This document shows positions 46,623 to 58,703 of a DNA stretch of 64,000 nucleotides, in pieces. The DNA comes from Hsuehochloa calcarea (Eukaryota; Streptophyta; Magnoliopsida; Poales; Poaceae): contig CM070606.1 of the NCBI GenBank assembly GCA_036346395.1, positions 16,912,915 to 16,976,914 of the forward strand. Reading direction: 5' to 3'. The position numbers and the translations under genes were made by a program. The notes under the pieces are model-generated. The model saw only the letters and a list, made by a program, of their open reading frames with translations. It was not told the origin of the DNA and searched no databases. Position 1 is the first letter of the stretch. The number at the start of each line of letters is the position of its first letter.

Positions 46623-48950
46623 ATACTGACCGTAGTAACCCAAGCTTGGTCGTCTCTTAGGATATTTTGGAAAACCTTATTTTCAAAGTATCAAATGGGA
46701 TATGAAAGCTTAGGTAATTCTCATATTTTACTCCTTACCTATCTTAGCTTCCTCCTCTCATCTTACTCTAATTTGAGTTTTAAAAATTGATTTCCTCTCC
46801 TTCCTTCAAAAGTAGTGTTATCGTTTAATTGGGTTTTGGGAACTAATGAGCTTGGCAAATTGAAGTGGTGGTTGCCCTCTACAAGGTTTTGAAGTTTCTG
46901 GAATGGCTAAATTTCGACCGGAAGCTTGGATGCAAAATCTGGATAACGATCTTTCAATTTCCGGACAGCAAGCTCAAAAGTTGTAAACATGGTAGAGAAT
47001 GATAGGCTAGTCAACTAAAACTTGTGGGAATAGAAGGGTAAGATGTGATACTAGTTAGCTATGTACCTAACACTAATTTCGCTGATTTAACCTTGCTCTT
47101 TAGTGGTATTAGATCTTACGTTATATTCTGATTTTTGTCTTCTCAACCGATAACTCGTTCATTCAATACGGGTTAGTCGTGTCAGGAAGTGGAGCTTTAA
47201 TTTTGGGTTTCATTGTTGGTCCTTAAGCCCTCTTGTAAGCTTTTAAAGTTTGCTCCTTGTTGTTTGTTTAGCTTTCGGTTAGGGTGATATCCCATTCCCC
47301 TAATCAATGGTTTTTCTCCTTTGCTCACCTCTCCTCTCCAATACTAGATAAGTTAAATAGTCACTGATGAAAAGCGTAGACGAAAGGACGAAGAGATGAT
47401 GCTTTGCTAAGATATTAGGAATAAATTAGGGTTATTCTTAGAATATATACACCCTAATGATGTTACATAGCTTGTAGACGCTGGATTTTGTAATATGATC
47501 ATTTGCTCTCTTTTGTTCCAAGTAATTGCGCATCGCATATGGGCGGTATGTGTGGCAATTATATCGGAAAACTAATTGTAGTTCGTCGTATCTTATTTTG
47601 GTGATTTAGGAATGATTAGTACATATCAGAGTTAAATTGCATACCCGTTGCCCGTTTACTCACCTTCTGCTCATTCTTTACTCACCCATCCTTTGTGCAT
47701 TAAAATGTTTAAGGGGGGTAGAAGATACCTCCAAGTATATGTTAGGTATCATCCTTCCTACACTTGATCATGCATATAGTTTTAAGTTAACTTAAGTGTA
47801 ACTGGTTACTTAGGTTGTTAGCAAGAAATCATAACTAAAAATGATTTATAAAAATCAAGATGCATTACTAGTAATTCGTTTTGATGATTGAAGCATGAAA
47901 GTGACTAGTCTATAGGGATATAAATTGAAAGTTGCTTTAGCTTAAAATTGTTAATTAAAATAGAATTTAACCTATTGCTACGATCACATAAATTCCTTTT
48001 GTAAACCTAAAAATTTTAGAGGTCTTGGGTAAGTAGCTTGATATGCTAGGTTGTGGTAAAAGAGCATGTTTGTCTTTTGAATGTTAATAAGCGAACTTAT
48101 CATGACATGAACTAAAAAAAAAGTAGAATTTTCACTTGAGCAACTTGTCAAAATTTATGGTTGATGATTATGCTAAGGACCAGCTCATGGTAGTGTGAAA
48201 TTCATGTTGTTTATTAAATCTTATGCTTACCTAACATCAATAAAATTGTTTGGTTATGGTTGATAGAATTATGTAAGTATGCGTGTAAGACCTTGCACTC
48301 ACTAGCTAACACTAAATCGTTTATGAAGTTGATTGCATTTTTACATCTGTGCATGCATTCATCCAATGCATTCTTCTCCCTAAGACGGGCGACTAGGACT
48401 AGAACAGCGAGGGTGTTACGAGACCACCTCAAACCTTACTCTGACTTCTCTTCTCTACGCCGAATCCCACGGTTGATGCTAAATTACCCGCAAGCCAACC
48501 TTTCTTTTCTATCCTTTCAGTCGACTGAATGAAGCCGAGTCTTTCGTCCTACTGGAAGAAGCTGTGAAGTTCGCTACAATTGAAGTGCATTCGAATCAAG
48601 AAAGAAAAGGTTAAACAAAGCAATGGAAAGGAAAATGTGTTAGCAACATCATGTTACTTCACTAGGATCTTCTAGCACTATCTCTGAAGGAAATCAAGAC
48701 AACGCATGGTGCATTTCGTTTAGAGTTGAAAGAACCGTCTAGGGAACACTTGTTAGAAGAGTCATAGAAATAAATCCTTCGACAAAGCTTCCCACTTTAG
48801 AACCTAAACTTTTGAAGGACCTCTCTCAATTCTGATTAAATTCGGTTAGCGACAAAATTCGAATAGTGAACTCTTAACCAAACCCGACTAGGTTCGCCGC
48901 AGTCTTTCGTTCCGCTTTCCGAACTACCGGAATCTCGGGACGAGATTCTG
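46623..48950 (+). other. interior of element E, non-coding
   Basis: About 2.3 kb with no gag-pol domain and no long open frame. A second tract, TTTAAGGGGGGTAGAAG, lies at about 47708-47724; it equals the polypurine tract of the A/B/D/F elements but is not followed by an LTR. The last 150 bp carry an inverted GAATCTCG / CGAGATTC pair, as is common just upstream of the polypurine tract in Tekay-type elements. Confidence 0.75.
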
Positions 48951-48967
48951 TTTAAGGGGGTTAGATT
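48951..48967 (+). promoter_or_regulatory. polypurine tract of element E
   Basis: TTTAAGGGGGTTAGATT directly precedes the TGTAACAGCCC start of the 3' LTR. Confidence 0.85.
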
Positions 48968-48981
48968 TGTAACAGCCCAAA
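48968..48981 (+). repeat. 3' LTR of element E, first segment
   Basis: These fourteen bases, TGTAACAGCCCAAA, match the start of the 5' LTR at 17303. The last five (CCAAA, 48977-48981) are the target duplication of F, and the LTR resumes at 58704. Confidence 0.88.
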
Positions 48982-51303
48982 TGTAACACCCCAGCCCAAC
49001 ACTGAGCCTAGAATGCCACCACACTACTCTCTAAACTAATAATTATTGACACACTATAACAATTACAGCAAGGAGACAATGATAATCATATCCATGGACC
49101 ACAAAAGAACAATGCATAATTATGGATCAAGTGATAATAAATAATCAATGGGAATTATAACCAGGTAAATAATCCAAAGTAGCATCAACCAATGAATCCA
49201 AATTAATAAAGCAAATAGTCTAGTCCAAATGATGTCCTAAACTTTATTCAACCTCTAACATGTCCAAGTGTAATCCAATTCTGAATGAAAAGATTATGAA
49301 GGTAAATGATCATGTGTTGCCCATGTGCCCTACTCGCTCTCAGTTACGGCATCCTCGAAGATCACCTAAAGACAACAATAGAGCAAGGGTGAGTCCACGA
49401 CTCAGCAAACACATCCCTAAACAACGAACAATAATGAATCAACAGCATTCAATAACTTCATTATCATCACAGTTACTTCCATTAATATTCTCATTCATTA
49501 ATCTCATGTATCAATGCAAATCTAATCTACATGACCACATGCACTTCTTTCACAGATATCGGATAGCGTGAGTGAATGCTCGCGACAACATTCACTCTCA
49601 AGCCCGTTCCTCCTCAAGGATCGGGGACCTCCTCCACTCCCGTGGAGTTGTGATCAATCATGATCACCTTCTCTTATGCAAAGATGCTTATGAATGCAAA
49701 CATGCAAACTCCATCATAAACATCATATCCAACTTTTCATTATGCTTGTCAACAAAGATATAAACATACCAATTCATTGTTTGCAATTAAACCAAATAAA
49801 AGCACAACAATAATGGTAATAGAAGATAAAGAAAACAGTGATCGATCATTGATCGCTGTCTACCATGCACTTGCCTTTACTAGTTGCGACGCACAATTTG
49901 GCTAGCAGACGGCAACAAACACGACGCCTCTCCTACATTAAATATTCAAATCTCAAAACAAGCTACATCAACAAGAATAACAATCAATATACATCGCTCC
50001 TACACGTCCCCAAATATACCACGCTATTCCGGTACCGAAAAGTTACCCATTACTGACTCGGTACTAAAACGGACGTAACTTTTGACTCGAAAGTCCGATC
50101 ACCACAAACCACCCCATTCTGGATTCTTTATAAAATTCTCCACATTTTCTTAGATTACGAAGTCTTCTAATTAAATCATCTAACCCTCCGTATTTAGCCC
50201 AGAAAGCCGATCTGTCCGCTCCGGAACAGCAGGCTTACTAAATTCATAACTTTTGTTCTATCCAACCAAAATACGGGTTCTCAGATTCTACAGAACCATT
50301 GGACAATTATCTACAACTTTCATGTAGATCAAAAACTCTAATTAGTCTATCTACTATTTTTAATATCCGATCTACCAGAACAGCGCCGAAAGACGATAAC
50401 CCTAAAAACAGCGGCCTTTCGAAAAACATAACTCTAATTATACTCGTCCGATTGACGTGATAAAATATGCTAAAGAAAGCTATCGAAATTATCTACAATT
50501 AACTAGTAGATGAGATTTCCAAAATTCGCCATTACGATATCCGAAGAAACCGTTCAATAGAACAGCGGGCTAAACAGTGCTAAACAGATCTATTAATCGG
50601 CTTCTCTATTAGAAAATTATAAAACCTCTCTAACAATCTCTAATTAAAATCTCTAATTGCTGCATGCATGTAAAGCTACACGGCCAAACTAATCAACTAC
50701 TAATTAGCAGTGTCTAACTCATCTATCTCTATGTGCTGTACAACATGCACTAAGCAACAAGCAAAGGAAATACAAACCGAATTAGCAGCAGAGAGCGACC
50801 ACGCAGCTTCGCCGGCTTCGGACGAGTGCGGCGAAAGCAGCGGTGGCAAAAGACGGCTCAGCAAGCGGTCAGCAGCCTTGGCAGATCCACGCCAGCGTTA
50901 GCGCAGAAAGAAAACAGATCGGTCAAGAAGACAGATCGGTTAGCGGCGCCATCAACAAAGAAGTGACACACGGTGGCGGTACGCTTTGGCGTCGGCCGGC
51001 TTCACTGGAGAAGCGCCTCTGCAAGAACAAAGAAGAAAAGAAGGTCAAGGCGGCAATGATGCAAAGAGACAAAGAAAATGCCTGGCGGCGGTGGCTTGTA
51101 AAAAGAACAGAGGAAAAGAAAGAGCTAGGGTTTTCTAAAAAGTCCAAAATCTATTTATATAGCCCATAAAACTCTGAATTATCATATTTCCACGTATACT
51201 AAATTCTTTAATTACGCACATGCCCTAAATTCTTTAACTAATTAATTTAATTACTCTCCGACCCTTAAGACGCTTTTATTAATATTATTTTCAGAGTATC
51301 ACA
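48982..51303 (-). repeat. 3' LTR of element F
   Basis: 2322 bp, beginning TGTAACACCCCAGC and ending AGAGTATCACA. The TATA box complement is at 51155-51161 and the telobox complement at 51126-51133, with a GAGTC/GACTC hairpin near 49392. Confidence 0.9.
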
Positions 51304-51316
51304 TTCTACCCCCCTT
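51304..51316 (-). promoter_or_regulatory. polypurine tract of element F
   Basis: The minus strand reads AAGGGGGGTAGAA just before the 3' LTR. Confidence 0.88.
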
Positions 51317-51381
51317 AACGGAATTCGACCCCGAATTCTAATCGCCGTTCTACTCAAATAAAAAAAACTGCACAGCTGAAC

Positions 51382-51582
51382 TTAAACAACAAAACAACAC
51401 GTACCCGACGTGAACAACCCCGGATATTGCTCGCGCATGCGAGACTCCAACTCCCAAGTCGCCTCTCTCTCGGACTGATGCGTCCACAGCACCTTGACGT
51501 ATACCAAAGTCTTGTGCCTCAGCACTCGCTCCGACCTCTCGTATCGCGCCGGGACGCGACTCAACTGTGAGGTCTTGCTCAA
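51382..51582 (-). pseudogene. F: chromodomain
   Basis: This minus-strand frame reads R-S-E-R-V-L-R-H-K-T-L, V-K-V-L-W, then A-T-W-E-L-E and M-R-E-Q-Y-P-G-L-F. That is the CHD-type chromodomain carried at the end of pol in Tekay/Del chromoviruses, including the conserved V-L-W and A-T-W-E. It is one frame off from the integrase C-terminus that precedes it. The shift falls near 51545-51560, and a single-base error could cause it. In the family this domain directs integration to H3K9-methylated chromatin, which fits the nested setting. Confidence 0.8.
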
Positions 51583-51850
51583 TAGTCAACGGCTCTAACG
51601 AAATCTTATGCTCTGGGTCTCTCAAAAACTTTCTCAGCATCGAGACATGAAACACATTATGAACTCCACGCATGGACTCAGGAAGGTCCAAGCGATAGGC
51701 TAACTTTCCAATTCTTGCAATAATCGAGAACGGTCCAACGTACCTCGGGCTAAGCTTCCCTTTGGTACCAAACCGAACAATGCCTTTAGTGGGAGACACT
51801 CTCAAGAGCACCTGGTCACCCACCGCAAACTCCAAGTCACGCCTCCTCAA
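51540..51850 (-). pseudogene. F: integrase C-terminal domain
   Basis: In a minus frame starting near 51850, F-A-V-G-D-Q-V-L-L-R-V-S-P is followed by R-Y-V-G-P-F and H-N-V-F-H-V-S-M-L-R-K, the GPF/Y module of gypsy integrases. It then runs on in the wrong frame across the chromodomain. A stop or shift separates it from the core at about 51880. Confidence 0.82.
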
Positions 51851-51882
51851 ATCAGCATAACTTTTCGCTCTGCCTCGAGCCG

Positions 51883-52326
51883 CTAATGATTACGCCTCAC
51901 CATGGCCACACGCTCAACGGTCTTCAATCCAATCCGACCCAAAATTGCCTTCTCTCCAATCGCATCCCAACAAAGCGGCGATCCGCACTTCCGCCCATAG
52001 AGAACCTCAAATGGTGCAGCTCTAATACTGGAATGGTAACTATTATTATAAGCAAACTCTGCAAGTGGCAACTGGTCCTCCCAACTACCCTTCCAAGATA
52101 GAACACAAGATCGCAACATGTCCTCTAAGGTCTGAATAGTACGCTCTGACTGCCCATCTGTCTGAGGATGAAACGCTGTACTAAGGCGGAGCTGTGTGCC
52201 CAATGCACTCTGCAGACTCTCCCAGAACTTGGAGACAAACTTCGATCCTCGCGTAAATGATGGTCTTTGGCACACCATGCGCCTTACTATTTCACGCACA
52301 TAAATAGGAGCTAGATCACTCACCAA
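51883..52326 (-). pseudogene. F: integrase catalytic core, distal half
   Basis: The frame contains F-H-P-Q-T-D-G-Q-S-E-R-T-I-Q-T-L-E-D, including the catalytic Glu, and A-Y-N-N-S-Y-H-S-S. Where D has V-S-D-R-D-A-K-F (the second catalytic Asp), F has a garbled T-R-G-S-K-F. The underlying bases differ at a CTGACAGG site, so the loss may be a sequence error. Confidence 0.8.
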
Positions 52327-52604
52327 TTTGTCGTGCGAATAGGAATGAAGTGCGCAGACTTACTGAATCGATCCACCACTACCCAAACTGCATCCTTCCC
52401 TCGCGGCGAACGAGGTAGCGCCACCACAAAGTCCATAGAGATATCATCCCAAGGCCACTGGGGTACCTCCAAAGGCTGCAATAACCCTGCAGGGCGCTTG
52501 TGCTCGGCTTTCACTTGTCGACAAACACCACAAGAAGCCACATAGTTAGCAATGTCCACCTTCATTCTTTTCCACCAAAAATTACATTTCAGATCTCGAT
52601 ACAT
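52320..52604 (-). pseudogene. F: integrase zinc-binding end and proximal core
   Basis: The frame reads F-W-W-K-R-M, C-G-V-C-R-Q-V-K-A-E-H, then W-D-D-I-S-M-D-F-V with the first catalytic Asp and D-R-F-S-K-S-A-H-F-I-P. The two zinc-binding His residues are just upstream in another frame (about 52605-52660). Confidence 0.82.
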
Positions 52605-52658
52605 CTTAGTCTCACCAGATGAATAAAGTTATGGAGTGCGATGTGCCTCCTCAAGATA

Positions 52659-53356
52659 TCATCCTTGACCTCCGCCTTTGTGGTACGCAAAGCGGCCTTC
52701 AAACCTCAAAGTACCGTAATCATCCATACTAAAGTCACTCTCTTTACCTTCATCCGGGCGCTTCCTAACCTCCTGTAATAACCGGTCACTCACAGTGCTT
52801 CCCTTTGCGGTGCGAATAGCCGACTCAAGAATCAACTGTGTCTCAACATGTGATGTGCCCGCATAACAATAGGATATACCCATGCGATCAAAATCAGCAA
52901 TGAGGCAATCTAGAGTAGTGGGAGTCGCCTTACGACTAAGAGCATCAGCAACTACATTGGCCTTGCTCGATGATACCAATAGTAAGATCATAATCCTTGA
53001 TCAACTCCAACCACCTCTTTTGCCTCAAATTCAGATCCTTCGAGTGAAGATATACTTGAGACTCTTATGATCCGTGAAAATATCATAAGGCTCGCCAGAT
53101 AGATAATGCCTCCAAATCTTGAGAGCAAAAACAACCGCACCAACTCCAAATCATGAGTGGGATAATTCGCTCGTGCTTCTTTAATCGCCTCGACGCATAA
53201 GCAATCACCTTTCCGTCTTGCATGAGAACACAGCCAAGACCCACTCGAGACGCATCTGAAAAGACTGTGAACCGCTTCCCTGGCTCGGGAAGAGTGAGAA
53301 TAGGAGAGGTCACCAACCTGTCCTTCAAAATGCGTAAATCGCGCCACACTCATCAC
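52659..53356 (-). pseudogene. F: RNase H domain and linker, frameshifted
   Basis: Three minus frames cover it: 53083-53349 with F-S-D-A-S-R-V-G-L-G-C-V-L (first catalytic Asp) and A-Y-A-S-R-R-L, a piece at about 53000-53090, and 52659-52991 with A-N-V-V-A-D-A-L-S-R and the linker to integrase. At least two shifts are needed, at about 53165 and 52975, both at altered CTG/CAG sites relative to D. Confidence 0.8.
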
Positions 53357-53359
53357 CCA

Positions 53360-53849
53360 CCGAATCTCACACCTTTCTGAGTAAGCTGAGACATCGGTTT
53401 GGCGATGATAGAGAAATCCTGCACAAAACGCCGATAATAACCAGCCAAACCCAGAAACTCCTCACCTCCTTCACACTAGTCGGCCTCTTCCAATCCACCA
53501 CCGAGAGACCTTACTAGGATCAACAAAGAATACCGGGGTTAATCACATGACCCAGAAAACCCACTTCTGAAATCCAGAACTCACACTTCTTCAACTTAGC
53601 ATAGAATTTGTGCTCTCTCAAAGTATCTAAAACCAGCCTCAAATGACGCTCATGATCCTCATTGGTCTTGGAATAGATAAGAATATCATCAATGAACACC
53701 ACCACGAAGTCATCTAGATACTCGTGCAACATGTTGTTCATGGTCTCCATAAAAATGGCAGGTGCATTAGTCAATCCAAAGGACATAACTTTATACTCAT
53801 AATGCCCATACCGTGGAGAAGGCGCCTTCTCAACATCCCGCTCACACAC
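53360..53849 (-). pseudogene. F: reverse transcriptase, palm and thumb
   Basis: The frame 53520-53849 holds Y-G-H-Y-E-Y-K-V-M-S-F-G-L-T-N-A-P-A and the catalytic F-I-D-D-I-L-I-Y-S. The thumb continues in other frames to about 53360. It is separated from the upstream RT by changes at about 53810-53875. Confidence 0.85.
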
Positions 53850-53857
53850 GGATTTGA

Positions 53858-54823
53858 TTATACCTGATCGAGATCAATCTTGGAGAACACTTGAGCTCCA
53901 TTCAACCGATCAAACAAGTCCTCAATGCGGGGCAATGGATATTTATTCTTGATTGTGACCGCATTAAGCGCGCGGTAATCAATACACATGCGCCAACTCC
54001 CATCCTTCTTCTCTGTGAACAGAACAGGAGCTCCCCATGGCGATACACTACGCCTGATCAAACCTTTAGCCAACAAATCATCCAATTGCTTCTTCAACTC
54101 GTCCTGAAATGGACGTGCTAATCGATATGGAGACATCGAGATGGGACGAGTACCCGGAACAAGATCAATGCGAAACTCCACGTCTCGCACAGGTGGCAAA
54201 CCCAGAAGCTCAGCTGGGAACACATCTGGGTAATCACTAACCACTGGAATCTCCTCAATCTGCGAAGCCACACTCGGTTTCTCAGCAAGAGCTAAAAGAA
54301 GTCCAGTTTTCACTGCACGCTGACCCGGGAACAGTCCGACCAACATTGAAAGAGAGCGCGGAGGCGCACTTCCCTGAAAGGTCAAAGTCTCCCCAGACGA
54401 GGTCTGCACAGAGACTGTTCTACAGAAACAAGATATTACGGCTCGATAAGAGTGCAACCAATCCATACCCAAGATAACGTCGAGCGGCTCCATTTGAATA
54501 ACTATCAAATTCGCCGTGAACTTCTCTCCATCAATAATAATAGAACACCCAGGACAAACAGTAGAGCTAGCAATAATACCCCCAGGAGAACTAACCAACA
54601 CTGACTGAGAAATCCACTGCATACTCAAGTTCGCTCTCCTAGCAAACGCCGACGAAACAAACGAAAAGGTAGCCCCTGAATCGAAAAGGACTAAAGCATC
54701 AAACGAATCCACAAGCAAAGTACCTGTCACCACGTCAGGACGACCCGCAGACTCGGCGTGGGCATGGCGATACTCTGTGGCGCCATGGCGAAGAAGACGT
54801 CGCCGGGTGGCGAGCCCCAACAA
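53858..54823 (-). pseudogene. F: protease and reverse transcriptase fingers
   Basis: A 321-residue frame. D-S-G-A-T is at residues 48-52, I-L-G-M-D-W-L near 115, then the linker, S-M-S-P-Y-R-L-A, W-G-A-P-V-L-F, C-I-D-Y-R-A-L-N and F-S-K-I-D-L. Here protease and RT are joined in one frame, as in an active element, which shows that the breaks in D at the same place are secondary. Confidence 0.88.
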
Positions 54824-54969
54824 TCTGCGTGGCGGTGCGGTAAAGCCGGTCGTGCAACCTGAAGCGGTGCGAAGGTGGCGGCGCGCCGAGTACCCTCCGA
54901 GGCGCCCAAGTCAAGGAAATGGCATCGCCGGAGGAGCAATCATCATCCGGAAAGATCCTCGAGCAGACC

Positions 54970-56106
54970 CATCAAGAAGAAGAAGATGGCACAGCTCCCA
55001 CTTGATCACGCTTAGCGGGTTCTCGCGACACACCCGCTCCTTGTGACCCGGCCGGCCACACCGACGGCAATCTCCGTCCAAGTGCACTCAGCAGCAGGTG
55101 TCCATCACCGCACTTAAAGCAAAGCATGCCCCGCCTCGGGACAGACGAAGAGCCGAGTACCGCAAAAGGACGAGGTGCCAAGAAGGAACGGCCTCGATCG
55201 CTTAGACTGAAGATCATGCGGTTCTCCCTTAAATTTCTTGAAAGCGTGTCATTGAATGCACCCACTTCCTCACTAGAGCTCCTCTTCCGGTCACCACCGA
55301 AGCAACCACCCACCGAGGCTTGTCGCCTTTGTGAGTGCATCTCCAACTCCATGCCCCTAGCTTGCTCCACAACAGAGTCAGTAGTCACAGAGTGGAGTAG
55401 CTCCCAACACATGTCGGTACTCAATTGAGACCCCGACGGAACCTCTTGGCTTTCGAAGATCATCGTTCACATCAAGGGACAAAGCGAACCAAGTTGTTGA
55501 ACTCACCTCATACTCAAGAATAGACCTCTTCCCCGAGCAAAGGTCGTCAAGGCAACCTCCATCTTCTCAACAAAAGAGTAGGGGTAGAACTTCCCTTGAA
55601 CTGATCAACAAAGTCCTCCCAAGTAATCGCCCTTGAGTGGCGGTCCTCGAAGACAACACGCCCTCCACCAAATATCCGCTGCCCTTTCAAATGAAAGGCT
55701 ACAAACGGACCTCCGAGGTGAAGACATCTCCAAAGCTCCAAACGCCTCTCCATATAGCGCAACCATCCATTGCTTGGACCGGTGTGCCCGACCACAAACG
55801 AATCCAACCTCAACCCCATCCACTCTCGGTGACATCCGCGCCAGAACCGGTGGATGTGCGACAGAGCAACAACAGATGCCGCGAAGAATGGGGTGCCGGC
55901 GCTGCTGACGAAGAGCACGGATCTCTCCCACCAACTCTCTCAAAGAAAGCGGGGTCTCATCCTCGGCCCCAACCGGAGGCGGGCAACAAAGAACTCCCTC
56001 GACCATCGACTCATCTCGCTACAGGAGGTGGCTCCACGGAACCTCGCCCGCGCCACGACCTCCACGCATCGCGGCCACCACGACCACGCCCTCTACCCCT
56101 CGGCAT
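54970..56106 (-). pseudogene. F: gag, with the capsid segment that D lacks
   Basis: The likely start is the ATG at 56106, giving M-P-R-G-R-G. The capsid region includes W-L-R-Y-M-E-R-R-L-E-L and F-H-L-K-G, both inside the 223 bp (about 55682-55904) missing from D, then I-T-W-E-D-F-V-D-Q-F-K-G. Downstream are E-Q-A-R-G-M-E-L-E-M and the zinc knuckle C-F-K-C-G-D-G-H at about 55085-55125. Several shifts break the frame. Confidence 0.78.
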
Positions 56107-56352
56107 AGCTATCAACCACAATCAACAATACACAATGAGTTCAAAGCTCAAAATAAACTCATCCATCAATGAACAACATAACTAAGCGTAAAACTATATT
56201 CGTACTCTCTCCTAACCTCATCAGTGCACTAGTGTGTCAAATTTTAGGTTAGTTAACCATTAGCAAATTTTAGTTGATTTACTAAACTAAAACAAATTTT
56301 AACAATTTTAGTTTGCCTAAGTTGTTAATCTATTCACCACGACCTAAAGCCC

Positions 56353-56364
56353 GCCTCGATACCA
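56353..56364 (-). promoter_or_regulatory. primer binding site of element F (altered)
   Basis: The minus strand reads TGGTATCGAGGC in place of TGGTATCAGAGC. The site must pair with the tRNA, so this change is suspicious. Confidence 0.78.
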
Positions 56365-56367
56365 ATC

Positions 56368-58698
56368 AGAACACCCTCATTTCAACACCGAGCCTAGAAT
56401 GCCACCACACTACTCTCTAAACTAATAATTATTGACACACTATAACAATTACAGCAAGGAGACAATGATAATCATATCCATGGACCACAAAAGAACAATG
56501 CATAATTATGGATCAAGTGATAATAAATAATCAATGGGAATTATAACCTGTAAATAATCCAAAGTAGCATCAACCAATGAATCCAAATTAATAAAGCAAA
56601 TAGTCTAGTCCAAATGATGTCCTAAACTTTATTCAACCTCTAACATGTCCAAGTGTAATCCAATTCTGAATGAAAAGATTATGAAGGTAAATGATCATGT
56701 GTTGCCCATGTGCCCTACTCGCTCTCGCCACGGATCCTCGAAGATCACCTAAAGACAACAATAGAGCAAGGGTGAGTCCACGACTCAAAGAAACACATCC
56801 ATAAACAACGAACAATAATGAATCAACAAAGATTCAATAACTTCATTATCATCACATTACTTCCATTAATATTCTCATTCATTAATCTCATGTATCAATG
56901 CAAATCTAATCTACATGACCACATGCACTTCTTTCACAGATATCGGTATAGCGTGAGTGAATGCTCATGACAACATTCACTCTCAAGCCCGTTCCTCCTC
57001 AAGGATCGGGGACCTCCTCCACTCCCGTGGAGTTGTGATCAATCATGATCACCTTCTCTTATGCAAAGATGCTTATGAATGCAAACATGCAAACTCCATC
57101 ATAAACATCATATCCAACTTTTCATTATGCTTGTCAACAAAGATATAAACATACCAATTCATTGTTTGCAATTAAACCAAATAAAAGCACAACAATAATG
57201 GTAATAGAAGATAAAGAAAACAGTGATCGATCATTGATCGCTGTCTACCATGCACTTGCCTTTACAAGTTGCGACGCACAATTTGGCTAGCAGACGGCAA
57301 CAAACACGACGCCTCTCCTACATTAAATATTCAAATCTCAAAACAAGCTACAGCAACAAGAATAACAATCAATATACATCGCTCCTACACGTCCCCAAAT
57401 ATACCACGCTATTCCGGTACCGAAAAGTTACCCATTACTGACTCGGTACTAAAACGGACGTAACTTTTGACTCGAAAGTCCGATCACCACAAACCACCCC
57501 ATTCTGGATTCTTTATAAAATTCTCCACATTTTCTTAGATTACGAAGTCTTCTAATTAAATCATCTAACCCTCCGTATTTAGCCCAGAAAGCCGATCTGT
57601 CCGCTTCGGAACAGCAGGCTTACTAAATTCATAACTTTTGTTCTATCCAACCAAAATACGGGTTCTCAGATTCTACAGAACCATTGGACAATTATCTACA
57701 ACTTTCATGCAGATCAAAAACTCTAATTAGTCTATTTACTATTTTTAATATCCGATCTACCAGAACAGCGCCGAAAGACGATAACCCTAAAAACAGCGGC
57801 CTTTCGAAAAACATAACTCTAATTATACTCGTCCGATTGACGTGATAAAATATGCTAAAGAAAGCTATCGAAATTATCTACAATTAACTAGTAGATGAGA
57901 TTTCCAAAATTCGCCATTACGATATCCGAAGAAACCGTTCAACAGAACAGCGGGCTAAACAGTGCTAAACAGATCTATTAATCGGCTTCTCTATTAGAAA
58001 ATTATAAAACCTCTCTAACAATCTCTAATTAAAATCTCTAATTGCTGCATGCATGTAAAGCTACACGGCCAAACTAATCAACTACTAATTAGCAGTGTCT
58101 AACTCATCTATCTCTATGTGCTGTACAACATGCACTAAGCAACAAGCAAAGGAAATACAAACCGAATTAGCGAGAGTGCGAGCTGGCAGCGAGCTTCGCC
58201 GGCTTCGGACGAGTGCAAAGCGGCAAAGCAGAAATGCAGCAGAAGGATGGCAAGCAAGACGGCTCGGCAGAAGCAGCGCAAAGATCCCACGCAGCGCTAG
58301 CGCAGCGCGAAACAGCAGATCGGTCAAAGAAGACAGATCGGTTAGCGGCGACGATCAACGAAAGGACGCGGGGTCAAGCGGTGGCTTTTACCGGCTTCGG
58401 TGGAGAAGCGCTCTCGCAAAGAACAAAAAGAAAAGAAGGTCATGGCGCAAAATGATGCAAAGAGACAAAGAAAATGCCTCAAGCACAGGCTTGTAAAAAG
58501 AACAGAGGAAAAGAAAGAGCTAGGGTTTTCTAAAAAGTCCAAAATCTATTTATATAGCCCATAAAACTCTGAATTATCCTATTTCCACGTATACTAAATT
58601 CTTTAATTACGCACACGCCCTAAATTCTTTAACTAATTAATTTAATTACTCTCCGACCCTTAAGACGCTTTTATTAATATTATTTTCAGAGTATCACA
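56368..58698 (-). repeat. 5' LTR of element F
   Basis: Near-identical to 48982-51303. This is the promoter LTR: TATA box complement at 58550-58556, telobox complement at 58521-58528. The start is damaged (AGAACACCC for TGTAACACCC). CCAAA follows at 58699-58703. Confidence 0.9.
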
Positions 58699-58703
58699 CC
58701 AAA

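Larger units (their letters stand above)
48982..58698 (-). mobile_element. element F: autonomous-type Tekay/Del chromovirus, damaged
   Basis: A 9.7-kb element with two LTRs of about 2.32 kb (48982-51303 and 56368-58698), a polypurine tract, gag-pol on the minus strand and a primer site. It is flanked by CCAAA at 48977-48981 and 58699-58703. Domain order is gag, protease, reverse transcriptase, RNase H, integrase, chromodomain. The chromodomain and the integrase C-terminus (S-x-R-Y-V-G-P-F, H-N-V-F-H-V-S-M-L-R-K) place it in the Tekay/Del group. It is the best-preserved element here, and its gag lacks the deletion seen in D. Confidence 0.92.
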
